Source: Methylobacterium aerolatum
GTDB taxonomy: Bacteria > Pseudomonadota > Alphaproteobacteria > Rhizobiales > Beijerinckiaceae
Length of the DNA stretch: 64,000 bases
Direction: 5' to 3'
Assembly: GCF_022179085.1 (NCBI RefSeq)
Contig: NZ_BPQE01000034.1
Span: 34,286-98,285 of the forward strand
Of this stretch, positions 17,949 to 26,610 are shown one piece after another. The notes beneath the pieces are model-generated. The model saw only the letters and a program-made list of their open reading frames with translations. It was not told where the DNA came from and did no database searches. Positions within the stretch are counted from its first letter, which is position 1, and each line of letters opens with the position of its first letter. Both the position numbers and the translations under genes were made by a program.

Positions 17949-18033
17949 TATTACCGAAAAGATCTGCACTACATTCCTCTCATCGGCGCCGGACAGAACG
18001 TTCCGCGCAGCCATCATCGAGAGGGGAATGATC

Positions 18034-18348
18034 ATGAAGCGTTTTGCGACCCTGAGCCTCGCCGCCGTGGCCCTCGCTCTCCCGGGCCTCGCCCACGCGG
18101 AAGGCGGCGACGGCAGCCGCCAGGCGGCGGGCGGCGGCCACATGAGCAGCTACGTCAACGACCCGTACCACAACCCGAAGTCGCTGCACTCGCAGCGCCT
18201 GGGCACGGGCCAGATCGCCGGCTCGCCGATGTTCCACGACGGCCCCGGCTCCGTCGTCACCCGGCGCGAGGTCGTCTCGCCGAACTGGGCGGCGGGTGGC
18301 GCGCCGCACTGGGCCTCGGGCACCGCGCCGCGCCGCGCCAAGCGCTGA
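18034..18348 (+). CDS. Small secreted protein of unknown function
   Basis: The 104-residue product starts with a clear Sec signal peptide (MKRFATLSLAAVALALPGLAHA, cleavage after AHA). The mature part of about 80 residues is rich in Gly, Ser, His and Pro, with a short basic tail (RRAKR). I chose the ATG at 18034 over one six bases upstream because GAGGGG lies seven bases before it. I do not recognise the family. The preceding AT-rich region with twin palindromes suggests specific regulation. Confidence 0.65.
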   Translation: MKRFATLSLAAVALALPGLAHAEGGDGSRQAAGGGHMSSYVNDPYHNPKSLHSQRLGTGQIAGSPMFHDGPGSVVTRREVVSPNWAAGGAPHWASGTAPRRAKR

Positions 18349-18353
18349 CCGCG

Positions 18354-18454
18354 TGCATCGATCCAGTCGGAGGCGTCAGCCGAGACTGGAACAATGATGC
18401 AAAAACAATGGGCGAGTGCAGACACGCATGAACGAAGTGAGTGCGTCACTGCAC
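18354..18454. repeat. ~101-bp two-hairpin repeat, copy A
   Basis: It is closely similar along its length to 46175-46276. It contains an outer stem (TGCATC...GATGCA) around CCAGTC...GACTGG, and a second hairpin built on GTGCAG...CACTGCAC. Here it lies between the secreted protein and the M20 peptidase genes, whose 3' ends converge. Confidence 0.8.
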
Positions 18455-18544
18455 TAGCGCCCTCGGCGCAAGACCGAGACCGAGAGGAGACCTGCCCGGG
18501 TGACCGGTGCAGGTCGCTCTCGTTTGCGGGCGGCGCGGGCCGCC

Positions 18545-19936
18545 TTACCGGCCGCGCGCGCCGAGCGCCGCGAGGATCCGCGCCCAGGAGCGGGTGCCCT
18601 TGTGGAAGCTCGTGAGATCGTACTTCTCGTTGGGCGAGTGGATGCGGTCGTCGTCGAGGCCGAAGCCGATCAGCAAGGTGTTCTTGTCGAGCAGGCGCTT
18701 GAAGTCGCCGACGATCGGGATCGACCCGCCCGCGCCCACCGTCACCGCCGGCACGCCCCATTCCTCCTGCAGCGCCGCCTTGGCGGTGGCGAGTTCCGGC
18801 ATGTCGAAAGGCAGGCTGATCGCCCGCGAGCCCTTGTAGGTGACGACCTCGACCTGACAGTCGGCGGGCACCCGCTCGCGCACGAAGGCCTCGAAGTTCC
18901 GGGCCAAGGCCGCCGGGTCCTGGTCGTCCACGAGGCGGAAGGAAACCTTGGCCGAGGCGGTGGAGGCGATCACCGTCTTGGTGCCCTCGCCCGTGTAGCC
19001 GCCCCAGATGCCGTTCACGTCGCAGGCCGGGCGCGACTGGACGAGTTCCAGCGGCAACCGGCCCTTCTCCCCCGCCGGCTCCTTGAGGCCGATGGGGCCC
19101 AGAAGCGTTTCGGCGGTCATGCCGAGGCCCTTCCATTGCTCGATGACGTCGGCCGGGCGCTCGTGCACGCCCTCGTAGAAGCCGGGCACCATCACCTTGC
19201 CCTCGGAATCGTGCAGGTCGGCGACGATCCGCGAGAGGACGTGGATGGGGTTGCGCGCCGCGCCGCCGAAGAAGCCCGAATGCAGGTCGCGGTCGGCGCA
19301 GGTGACCTTCACCTCGAAATAGCACAGGCCGCGCAGCGACGAGGTGATCTGCGGGGTTTTGGGGTCCCACATCCCCGTGTCGCAGACCAGCACCACGTCG
19401 CAGCCAAGCCGGTCGCGGTTGGCCTCGACCCATTCGGGCAGGCCCTGCGAACCGCTCTCCTCGGCGCCCTCCACGAGGATGGTGACGCCGCAGGGGAGTT
19501 CGCCGCTCATGGCGAGATGCGCCCGGCAGGCCTCCACGAAGGTCATCACCTGGCCCTTGTCGTCCGAGGCCCCCCGGGCGACGATTCTCTTGCCACCCTG
19601 CCCGTCCTCCGAGATCCGCGGCTCGAAGGGCGGATGCGTCCAGAGGTCCAGCGGGTCGACGGGCTGCACGTCGTAGTGGCCGTAGAACAGAACGTGCGGC
19701 GCCCCCGGCTTCGGCTTGTGGGCCAGCACCACCGGGTGGAGCGAGGTCTCCTCCACCGAGGTCTCGAAGCCGAGCGCGGTGAGGTCCGTGGCGAGCCACC
19801 GGGCGGCCTCGCGGCACTGGCCGGCATAGGCCGGATCCGTCGAGATCGAGGGAATGCGCAGGAAGGCGAAGAGCCGTTCGAGGGCGTTGTCGAGATCCGC
19901 GTCGATGTCGTTCAGGATCGCGTCGAGGGCGGACAT
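18545..19936 (-). CDS. M20-family metallodipeptidase
   Basis: A 463-residue M20 peptidase of the dipeptidase/CNDP-like group. The dinuclear-metal motif FYGHYDVQPVDP is in the first third, followed by RGASDDKGQ, the catalytic EGAEESGS and the C-terminal FGLDDDRIHSPNEKY. A dimerisation lid domain lies in the middle (about 200-370). It probably hydrolyses di- or tripeptides in the cytoplasm; no signal peptide is present. The start at 19936 has GGAGG six bases upstream. It stands alone, with repeats on both sides. Confidence 0.9.
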   Translation of the reverse strand: MSALDAILNDIDADLDNALERLFAFLRIPSISTDPAYAGQCREAARWLATDLTALGFETSVEETSLHPVVLAHKPKPGAPHVLFYGHYDVQPVDPLDLWTHPPFEPRISEDGQGGKRIVARGASDDKGQVMTFVEACRAHLAMSGELPCGVTILVEGAEESGSQGLPEWVEANRDRLGCDVVLVCDTGMWDPKTPQITSSLRGLCYFEVKVTCADRDLHSGFFGGAARNPIHVLSRIVADLHDSEGKVMVPGFYEGVHERPADVIEQWKGLGMTAETLLGPIGLKEPAGEKGRLPLELVQSRPACDVNGIWGGYTGEGTKTVIASTASAKVSFRLVDDQDPAALARNFEAFVRERVPADCQVEVVTYKGSRAISLPFDMPELATAKAALQEEWGVPAVTVGAGGSIPIVGDFKRLLDKNTLLIGFGLDDDRIHSPNEKYDLTSFHKGTRSWARILAALGARGR

Positions 19937-20031
19937 GGGGGCCTCCGGGGGTATCGGGCTGGGCCAGGGTTAGCCGAGGCGGGAGCCGGGCGGCAATGGG
20001 GGCAGGAACGCGCCTCCCCCGCGTGCTCTCC

Positions 20032-20122
20032 GTCTTTGCGAGCATCAGCGAAGCAATCCAGGGAAGCGGGACGCCTCCGAACGATGCGTATCCCTGGATT
20101 GCTTCGCTTCGCTCGCAAAGAC
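20032..20122. repeat. ~90-bp palindromic element (GTCTTTGCGAGC...), copy 1
   Basis: Inverted arms GTCTTTGCGAGC and GCTCGCAAAGAC enclose a second pair, GAAGCAATCCAGGG and CCCTGGATTGCTTC. Related copies lie at 24208-24297, 25787-25877 and 35742-35832. All four are intergenic. The gap 19937-20313 contains nothing else recognisable except a likely promoter before 20314. Confidence 0.9.
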
Positions 20123-20313
20123 GAAGGCGGACTCCTCCCCGCAGAAGGGGAAGGGAGGAGGCCCAGTGCCCCTGAGACCATCCATCCCCGGAACAGCCTC
20201 AGTTTGGAATGGTTATCGAAGCGCCCGGCCGCGGGCCGGCCCTTGCGAGGCCGCCCCGCCGGAACCCGTTCCCCTCCCGCCGGCCTTGGCCGGCCCTTCG
20301 CGCGGACGACGCC

Positions 20314-20841
20314 ATGCAGCTTGAAACGACGCCGCCGGTCTCGGCGGATACGCCCATCGGCATCACGCTCACCATCAACGGCCAGCGCCGGGAGTTGCAG
20401 GTCGCGCCCTGGACGACGCTCCTCGATCTGCTCCGCGAGCGCCTCGACCTCACCGGCACGAAGAAGGGCTGCGACCACGGCCAGTGCGGCGCCTGCACCG
20501 TTCTGGTGAACGGCACCCGCGTGAATGCCTGCCTCACCCTGGCGGTGATGAAGGACGGGGCCGAGATCACCACCGTCGAGGGGCTGGCGAGCCTCGGCGA
20601 GCGCAAGGGCAGCAACGCCCTGCACCCGATCCAGGAGGCCTTCATCGAGCACGACGCCTTCCAGTGCGGCTACTGCACGCCCGGGCAGCTCTGCTCCGCC
20701 GTCGGCATGATGAACGAAGGTCACGCCCAGTCTCGCGAAGACATCCGCGAGGCCATGAGCGGCAACATCTGCCGCTGCGGCGCCTACACCAACATCGTGG
20801 ACGCCATCGAGGACGTGATGCACCAGGGAGGGGCCCGATGA
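20314..20841 (+). CDS. paoA: Aldehyde oxidoreductase [2Fe-2S] subunit (PaoA-like)
   Basis: The 175-residue small subunit has two [2Fe-2S] clusters: the plant-type cluster KGCDHGQCGACTVLVNG with the fourth cysteine in VNAC, and the second cluster CGYCTPGQ with CRCG. It passes electrons from the molybdenum subunit to the FAD subunit of a xanthine-oxidase-family enzyme. E. coli PaoA carries a Tat signal; here the N-terminus from ATG 20314 is short and shows no twin-arginine signal, although the upstream in-frame sequence is arginine-rich. Its stop overlaps the next start (ATGA). Confidence 0.88.
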   Translation: MQLETTPPVSADTPIGITLTINGQRRELQVAPWTTLLDLLRERLDLTGTKKGCDHGQCGACTVLVNGTRVNACLTLAVMKDGAEITTVEGLASLGERKGSNALHPIQEAFIEHDAFQCGYCTPGQLCSAVGMMNEGHAQSREDIREAMSGNICRCGAYTNIVDAIEDVMHQGGAR

Positions 20842-21845
20842 ACCGCTTCGAATACGTCCGCGCCGGCACGGTGGCGGAGGCGGTCAGCGCCTTCGGAGCC
20901 GGGGCCCGCTTCATCGCCGGCGGCACCAACCTCATCGATCTGATGAAGTACGAGGTCGAGAAGCCCGGCCGCCTCATCGACATCACCCAGTTGCCGCTCA
21001 AGGGCATCGAGGAGAAGGACGGCGGCCTGCGCCTCGGGGCGCTCGCGACCAATGCCGCCGTCGCCTACGATTCCCGCGTGGCCGAGCGCTACCCGCTCCT
21101 GCGCAACGCGATCCTGGCCGGAGCCTCGGCCCAGCTGCGCAACGCGGCGACCACCGGCGGCAACCTGCTCCAGCGCACCCGGTGCTACTATTTCTATGAC
21201 GCGGGCACGCCCTGCAACAAGCGCGAGCCCGGCTCCGGCTGCCCGGCGATCGGCGGGGTGAATCGCATCCACGCCATCTTCGGCACCAGCGACCAGTGCA
21301 TCGCCACCCACCCCTCCGACATGTGCATCGCGCTCGCCGCCCTGGAGGCCACCGTGCAGGTGAGCGGGCCGGAGGGAGACCGATCGATCCCCTTCGCCGA
21401 GTTCCACCGCCTGCCGGGGAACGAGCCGGAGAAGGACACGACGCTGAAGCCCGGCGAGATCGTCGTCGCGGTGGACCTGCCGGAGCAGGGCTTTGCGCAG
21501 AACTTCACCTACCTGAAGCTGCGCGACCGGCTCTCCTACGCCTTCGCCTTGGTCTCGGTGGCGGCCGCCCTCGACCTCGACGGCGACACCATCAAGACTG
21601 CCCGGCTGGCCCTCGGCGGCGTCGCACACAAGCCCTGGCGCAACACGCAGGCCGAGGCCGAACTCGCCGGCAAGCCGGCGACGCGGGAGACCTTCGACAA
21701 GGTCGCCGCGATGATCGTGGCCGAGGCCAAGCCCCAGTCCGAGAACGGCTTCAAGATCGAACTCGCCCGGCGCGCCATCGTGCGCGGCCTCGAACAGGCC
21801 GCCGCGGGCACGCCCCAGTCGCTCAGCGACAAGCGCATCCAGTGA
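20838..21845 (+). CDS. paoB: Aldehyde oxidoreductase FAD/[4Fe-4S] subunit (PaoB-like)
   Basis: The 335-residue medium subunit has the FAD-binding motif FIAGGTNLIDLMK near the N-terminus, GGNLLQRTRC in the middle, and a C-terminal CO_deh_flav domain. An inserted loop with spaced cysteines (RTRCYYF, TPCNK, GSGCPA, SDQCIA) matches the extra [4Fe-4S] cluster known from E. coli PaoB and absent from ordinary xanthine dehydrogenases. This supports a PaoABC-type heterotrimer. The start overlaps the paoA stop and the molybdenum subunit follows 7 bases later. Confidence 0.9.
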   Translation: MNRFEYVRAGTVAEAVSAFGAGARFIAGGTNLIDLMKYEVEKPGRLIDITQLPLKGIEEKDGGLRLGALATNAAVAYDSRVAERYPLLRNAILAGASAQLRNAATTGGNLLQRTRCYYFYDAGTPCNKREPGSGCPAIGGVNRIHAIFGTSDQCIATHPSDMCIALAALEATVQVSGPEGDRSIPFAEFHRLPGNEPEKDTTLKPGEIVVAVDLPEQGFAQNFTYLKLRDRLSYAFALVSVAAALDLDGDTIKTARLALGGVAHKPWRNTQAEAELAGKPATRETFDKVAAMIVAEAKPQSENGFKIELARRAIVRGLEQAAAGTPQSLSDKRIQ

Positions 21846-21852
21846 GGTCCCG

Positions 21853-24105
21853 ATGACCATTCAGATCAGCCCCGCCTCCGGCACCGACCGTCACGTCGGC
21901 AGCCCCCGCAGCCGCGTCGACGGCCCCGCCAAGGTCACCGGCCTCGCAAAGTACGCGGCCGAGTTCACCGCCCCCGGCCTCACCCACGGCTATATCGTCA
22001 CCAGCACCATCGCCCGGGGCCGGATCACCGGCTTCGACACGGCGGCGGCCGAGGCCGTCCCCGGCGTAATCAAGGTCCTCACCCACGAGAACCGGCCGGA
22101 CATGGCCGAGGACCCGGACGGCTACAAGGACATGGTCGGCCCGCCCGGCGTGCCCTATCGCCCGCTCTTCGATGCCACGGTCATGTTCTCCGGCCAGCCG
22201 GTGGCCGTGGTGCTGGCCGAGGATTTCGAGACCGCCCGCTACGCGGCCTCCCTGGTGAAGGTCACCTACGCGGCCGAGACCCCGAGGACCGACATCGACG
22301 CGCTGCTCGGCGAAGCCTACGACCCGCCGACCAAGCGCGACGGCATCAAGCCGCCGCCCAAGCCCTGGGGCGATGCCGACGGCGCCTTCGACAAGGCGCC
22401 GATCCAGCTTCGCCAGCAGTACCGGATGGCCAACGAGCACCATAACCCGATGGAGCCCCACGCCACGACGGTCGTGGTCGAGGCGGACGACAAGTACACC
22501 GTCTACGACAAGATCCAGGGCGTCGCGAACACCCAGATGTACCTCACCGGCGCCTTCGGCCTGAAGCCCGATCAGGTGCGCGTGCTCAACCCGTATCTCG
22601 GCGGCGGCTTCGGCGGCGGTCTCCGTCCGCAGTTCCAGGCCTTCCTGGCGATGCTCGCGGCCCGCGACCTCAACCGCTCGGTGCGGATCGTGCTCACCCG
22701 CGAGCAGATGTGGAGCTTCACCTACCGGGCCGAGGCTGTGCAGACCGTGTCGCTCGGCATGGAGCGGGACGGCAAGCTCCAGGCGCTCAAGCACGATGCC
22801 GTGCACGGCACCTCGCATTACGAGGATTACCAGGAGAACATCGTCAACTGGTCGGGCACGCTCTACGCCTGCGACAACGTCAAGCTTACCTACAAGCTCG
22901 CCAAGATCGACACGGCGACGCCGGGCGACATGCGCGCGCCGGGTGCCGTCTCCGGCTTGTTCGCCCTCGAGAGCGCGATGGACGAGCTGGCCCACGACCT
23001 CGGCAAGGACCCGATCGAGCTGCGGCTCATCAATTACACCGACCGGGAGCCCATCGAGGACAAGCCCTTCGGCTCGAAGGCGCTGAAGTCCTGCTTCACG
23101 CAAGGCGCCGAGCGGTTCGGCTGGGCCAAGCGCACCCCCGAGCCCCGCTCCATGCGGGACGGGCGGGAGCTCGTCGGCTGGGGCGTCGCCTCGGGCATCT
23201 GGGAGGCGCTGATGATGCCCTCCAAGGTGCGCGCGGTGCTGACCGGCGACGGCAAGCTGGAACTCGGCAACTCCACCGGCGACATCGGCACCGGCACCTA
23301 CACGATCCTCACCCAGATCGGCGCCGACACGCTGGGTCTCTCCATGGAGGACGTGACGACGAAGCTCGGCGACACCGACCTCGCCGAGGCGCCGGTGGCG
23401 GGAGGCTCGTGGACGGCGGCCTCCTCCGGCACGGCGGCGATGAAGGCCTGCCGCGAGATCGCCAAGCAGGTCTTCGTGCTCGCCCGGCAGATGGACAACT
23501 CGGCCCTGGCCAACGTCGATTTCGAGCGCGTGGTCTTCTCGAACGGGCGGATCTCGGTGGCCGACGACCCCTCCCGTTCGGTCGCTATCGTCGACGCGAT
23601 GAAGGCCGGCGGCTTCGAGCGGATCGAGGTGACGGGCGAGGCCGGGCCGGATTCGGACTTCGCCAAGGAGTTCGAGTGCTTCACCCACCAAGCGGTGTTC
23701 GTGGAGGTGAAGGTCGATGAGGAGCTCGGCCAAGTGCGGGTGACGCGGGTGGTGTCGGCCATCGCGGCGGGCAAGATCCTCAACCCCAAGACGGCCCGGA
23801 GCCAGATCATCGGCGCCACCGTGATGGGCATCGGCTCGGCGCTGCACGAGGAATCGATGCTCGACCACCGCCTCGGCCGGTTCATGAACCGCAACTTGGG
23901 CGAGTATCACGTGCCGGCGCACGCCGACATCCACGACCTCGACGTGATCTTCGTGGACGAGGAGGACAAGGCCAACCCCCTCGGCGTGAAGGGCGTCGGC
24001 GAAATCGGCATCGTCGGCACGGCGGCGGCCATCGCCAACGCGGTGTACCACGCCACCGGCAAGCGCGTGCGCGACATGCCGATCACCATCGAGAAGCTGC
24101 TGTAG
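21853..24105 (+). CDS. paoC: Aldehyde oxidoreductase molybdenum-binding subunit (PaoC-like)
   Basis: A 750-residue molybdopterin subunit. Conserved landmarks are SRVDGPAKVTGLAKYAAE at the N-terminus, GGGFGGGLRPQFQ for cofactor binding, APGAVSGLFALESAMDELA, and the base catalyst Glu717 in GVKGVGEIGI near the C-terminus. It should oxidise aldehydes to carboxylates, donating electrons through PaoB and PaoA. No PaoD-type maturation factor (XdhC-like) is found in the window, so insertion of the sulfurated cofactor must rely on a gene elsewhere. Confidence 0.9.
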   Translation: MTIQISPASGTDRHVGSPRSRVDGPAKVTGLAKYAAEFTAPGLTHGYIVTSTIARGRITGFDTAAAEAVPGVIKVLTHENRPDMAEDPDGYKDMVGPPGVPYRPLFDATVMFSGQPVAVVLAEDFETARYAASLVKVTYAAETPRTDIDALLGEAYDPPTKRDGIKPPPKPWGDADGAFDKAPIQLRQQYRMANEHHNPMEPHATTVVVEADDKYTVYDKIQGVANTQMYLTGAFGLKPDQVRVLNPYLGGGFGGGLRPQFQAFLAMLAARDLNRSVRIVLTREQMWSFTYRAEAVQTVSLGMERDGKLQALKHDAVHGTSHYEDYQENIVNWSGTLYACDNVKLTYKLAKIDTATPGDMRAPGAVSGLFALESAMDELAHDLGKDPIELRLINYTDREPIEDKPFGSKALKSCFTQGAERFGWAKRTPEPRSMRDGRELVGWGVASGIWEALMMPSKVRAVLTGDGKLELGNSTGDIGTGTYTILTQIGADTLGLSMEDVTTKLGDTDLAEAPVAGGSWTAASSGTAAMKACREIAKQVFVLARQMDNSALANVDFERVVFSNGRISVADDPSRSVAIVDAMKAGGFERIEVTGEAGPDSDFAKEFECFTHQAVFVEVKVDEELGQVRVTRVVSAIAAGKILNPKTARSQIIGATVMGIGSALHEESMLDHRLGRFMNRNLGEYHVPAHADIHDLDVIFVDEEDKANPLGVKGVGEIGIVGTAAAIANAVYHATGKRVRDMPITIEKLL

Positions 24106-24207
24106 TCGTCCGCGACCTGCTCGCCTGAGGGGGACCGCCGGGCCCCCTCAGGCCTCGACCCTCGCCCTCGTCGTGAGAGTCTGGCCGGAACGGTCGTCGC
24201 CCCCTCC

Positions 24208-24297
24208 GTCTTTGCGAGCGCAGCGAAGCAATCCAGGGATGCGCCACGGTCGGAATCGGCCCGCTGCCCTGGATTGCTTCGCTGCGCTCGCAAAGAC
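24208..24297. repeat. ~90-bp palindromic element, copy 2
   Basis: It has the same arms and internal CAATCCAGGG/CCCTGGATTG pairs as 20032-20122. It occupies the gap 24106-24483, whose remainder shows a possible fragment of another repeat (CACTCAGGATGAGTG near 24340) and no gene. Confidence 0.88.
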
Positions 24298-24483
24298 GAG
24301 GAGGGCTTCATGAGCCGCCACGACCTTTCCGGCTCGACACTCAGGATGAGTGAAGGGGGTGGGAGGACTTCCGCAACGATCACCTGACGGGGCGAGCCGA
24401 TTCGTCCCGTGGCGACGGGTTTCCGCCCTCGCCTTGGGATTGTGCATCGGCCAGAAGCGCGGGTCCCCTCAGGAAGGTGCCCC

Positions 24484-25095
24484 ATGCAGATCCGCCTCGC
24501 CGCCCTGCTCGTTCTGATCCCCGTCGCCGCCCACGCCCAGGACCGTCTGCCGACCATCCCACCCGCCCAGTACGACGCCGACCAGAAGAAGGCCGCGGAG
24601 GAGTTCGAGGCGGCCCGGAAGACGCCCGTCTTCGGCCCCTTCGAGCCGCTGATGTACTCGCCCGAGGTGATGACGCTCGCCCGATCCATGGGCGACTACC
24701 TCCGCTACAAGCCGAAGATCGGCACCAAGCTGTCGGAACTGGTGATCCTCGTGACCGCCCGGCGCTGGACGCAGGACTACGAGTGGTACGTGCACGCGCC
24801 CATCGCCAAGAAGGTCGGGATCGCGCCCGAGGTGATCGAGGCGATCCGCGACGGGCGGCGGCCCACCGGCATGGGCGAGGACGAGACCATCGTCTACGAC
24901 TTCACGTCGGAGCTTCAGGAGAACAAGCGCGTCTCGGACGCGACCTTCGCCAAGGCCGAGGCCCGGTTCGGCAAGCCGGGCACGGTCGATCTCGCGGCGA
25001 TCGGCGGCTACTACACCTTCCTGGCGATGGAGCTGAACGCCGCGCGCTACCCGCTGCCGAAGGACGGCACGCCCCTGCCGCGCCTGCCGGAGTGA
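24484..25095 (+). CDS. Periplasmic carboxymuconolactone decarboxylase-like protein
   Basis: The 203-residue product has an N-terminal signal peptide (LAALLVLIPVAAHAQ) and an AhpD/CMD-like core: SMGDYLRYKPKIGTKLSELVILVTARRWTQDYEWYVHAPIA, in which the usual Cys-x-x-Cys pair of AhpD is absent. This subfamily (LSELVIL ... YEWYVHAP) has no proven reaction. Being exported is unusual for the fold. It may belong with the aldehyde oxidoreductase operon upstream, but a 378-base gap containing a repeat separates them. Confidence 0.78.
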   Translation: MQIRLAALLVLIPVAAHAQDRLPTIPPAQYDADQKKAAEEFEAARKTPVFGPFEPLMYSPEVMTLARSMGDYLRYKPKIGTKLSELVILVTARRWTQDYEWYVHAPIAKKVGIAPEVIEAIRDGRRPTGMGEDETIVYDFTSELQENKRVSDATFAKAEARFGKPGTVDLAAIGGYYTFLAMELNAARYPLPKDGTPLPRLPE

Positions 25096-25129
25096 GGCGG
25101 GGCGGGCGCCCGGATCGGAGGTTGCGGTG

Positions 25130-25561
25130 ATGCTGCTTCAATCCTGGCGGTTCTGGGCGATCCTCTCCGCCATCTTCGCGGCCTCGACCGCGATCCTCGC
25201 CAAGGTCGGCGTGTCGGGCGTGGCGTCGGATGTCGCCACCCTCGTGCGGACGGTGGTCATCCTGGCCTTCGCCGCGGCCGTCGTCGCGGCGACGGGGCAG
25301 GGGGCCGCGCTGGGGGCGATCTCCGGGCGCAGCCTCGTGTTCCTGATCCTGTCCGGCCTCGCCACGGGGGCCTCGTGGCTCTGCTACTTCCGCGCCCTGT
25401 CCCTCGGCGATGCGGCGCGGGTCGCGCCCCTCGACAAACTCAGCGTGGTGCTGGTGGCGGTCTTCGGGGTGAGCCTGCTCGGCGAAACCCTCAGTCCCGC
25501 CGCCTGGACGGGCGTGGCGCTCATCGCGGCCGGCGCCGCCCTCGTGGCGTCGGGGTGGTAA
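25130..25561 (+). CDS. Small EamA-type membrane transporter half (about 5 TM)
   Basis: The 143-residue protein has a single EamA repeat of five hydrophobic segments (WAILSAIFAASTAILAKVGV at the start, GATASWLCYFRALSLGDAARVAPLDKLSVVLVAVFG in the second half). Single-repeat EamA proteins work as homo- or heterodimers, probably exporting small metabolites; the substrate is unknown. GGAGG lies eight bases before the ATG at 25130; a GTG three bases earlier is an alternative. It follows the preceding gene by 34 bases. Confidence 0.78.
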   Translation: MLLQSWRFWAILSAIFAASTAILAKVGVSGVASDVATLVRTVVILAFAAAVVAATGQGAALGAISGRSLVFLILSGLATGASWLCYFRALSLGDAARVAPLDKLSVVLVAVFGVSLLGETLSPAAWTGVALIAAGAALVASGW

Positions 25562-25614
25562 GCCGGTTCGTAACCTTTCGGGCCGATCCTCGGGTCTCAA
25601 CGCGGAGGATCGCC

Positions 25615-25767
25615 ATGGAATGGGTCTATCGCGGCTTCGAGACGTCGCTCCTCGCCCTAACGCTGGGCCTCGGCCTCGCGGCGCTGGCCCTGCTCGGGCC
25701 CGTGAAGCCTCTGGAGGGCGGGTATTCCGTGACGCTGCCCATGCTGACCGTCACGGCGCCGAGGTAG
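25615..25767 (+). CDS. Small single-pass membrane protein
   Basis: The 50-residue product has one transmembrane helix (SLLALTLGLGLAALALLGPV). A strong GGAGGAT Shine-Dalgarno sequence lies eight bases before ATG 25615, which argues that it is translated. I do not recognise a family. It is followed by palindromic repeat copy 3. Confidence 0.55.
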   Translation: MEWVYRGFETSLLALTLGLGLAALALLGPVKPLEGGYSVTLPMLTVTAPR

Positions 25768-25786
25768 GCGCGGGTCCCTCCGTGCC

Positions 25787-25877
25787 GTCATTGCGAGCCT
25801 CGACGAAGCAATCCAGGGTCGCGGGACGCTTCCGGCTGTGGCGGATCCCTGGATTGCTTCGCGTCGCTCGCAATGAC
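25787..25877. repeat. ~90-bp palindromic element, copy 3
   Basis: Variant copy with outer arms GTCATTGCGAGC/GCTCGCAATGAC and the same CAATCCAGGG/CCCTGGATTG inner pair. The compensating change on both arms (TTT to ATT, AAA to AAT) keeps the palindrome. It lies between convergent genes. Confidence 0.88.
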
Positions 25878-25885
25878 GAAGAAGG

Positions 25886-26374
25886 CTACCCCTCCTTGAA
25901 CCCATATTCCGGCGTGTCGTCGTCGTTGCCGTAGTATTTGTACGGCAGGAACTTGCCCGACATGGTGAGCTTCACCCGGTCGCCCTTGTTGTTGGCCTCG
26001 CGGGCCATGTCCATGTTGAAGTCGATGGCCGACATGATGCCGTCCCCGAACTCCTCCTGGATCAGCTCCTTGAAGGTCGTGCCGTAGACCATCACCAGCT
26101 CGTAGAACCGGTAAATCAGCGGGTCCGTGGGCGGCATGGAGGGAATCGAGCCACGATATGGCGCTTCATTGAGCATCCGCTGCTCCGCCTCGGTCAGTCC
26201 GAACAGCGCGGCCGCGCGTTGTGCCTGCGCTTTAGGCAGTTTCATCTGTCCCATGCACGCGGCCGTGATCAGGAAGGGTGAGAGGCCGCCGATCTCCTCG
26301 TGGATGTGCTTCCAGCTCCAGCCCTTCTCCCGTTTGATGTCGAGAAGCTTCTCGGTCAGGTGCTCGCGCTTCAT
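25886..26374 (-). CDS. cynS: Cyanase (cyanate hydratase)
   Basis: A 162-residue cyanase that converts cyanate and bicarbonate to ammonia and carbon dioxide, assembling as a decamer. Catalytic residues match in spacing: Arg89 and Glu92 in YRFYELVMVYG and Ser115 in GIMSAIDF. The N-terminal helix-turn-helix-like part and the C-terminal GKFLPYKYYG are also typical. ATG 26374 gives the usual length; an ATG 18 bases upstream is possible. No cynT (carbonic anhydrase) or cynR lies beside it. The 236 bases up to the divergent TsaE fusion gene hold the promoters. Confidence 0.92.
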   Translation of the reverse strand: MKREHLTEKLLDIKREKGWSWKHIHEEIGGLSPFLITAACMGQMKLPKAQAQRAAALFGLTEAEQRMLNEAPYRGSIPSMPPTDPLIYRFYELVMVYGTTFKELIQEEFGDGIMSAIDFNMDMAREANNKGDRVKLTMSGKFLPYKYYGNDDDTPEYGFKEG

Positions 26375-26610
26375 TCTTGTTCTCCGCGCCATGGCGTGCC
26401 GATCATGCGATCGGGCGCCGTTCGGCAATCTGCGTGCCAGCGCGGCCAAGGCCACAACCTGCGGTCCTGCGATCCGGGCCGTGTCGCGGCGGCATCCGTC
26501 GGCGTGGTTTGCCTGCACCGCCCTGCGGCGATACGGCAGCGGAGGCGGGAGGGGGCTTGCATCGGCTTCCGCTTTACGGACCATGCGTTTCGGGGCGCGC
26601 GGAGGCGGTT

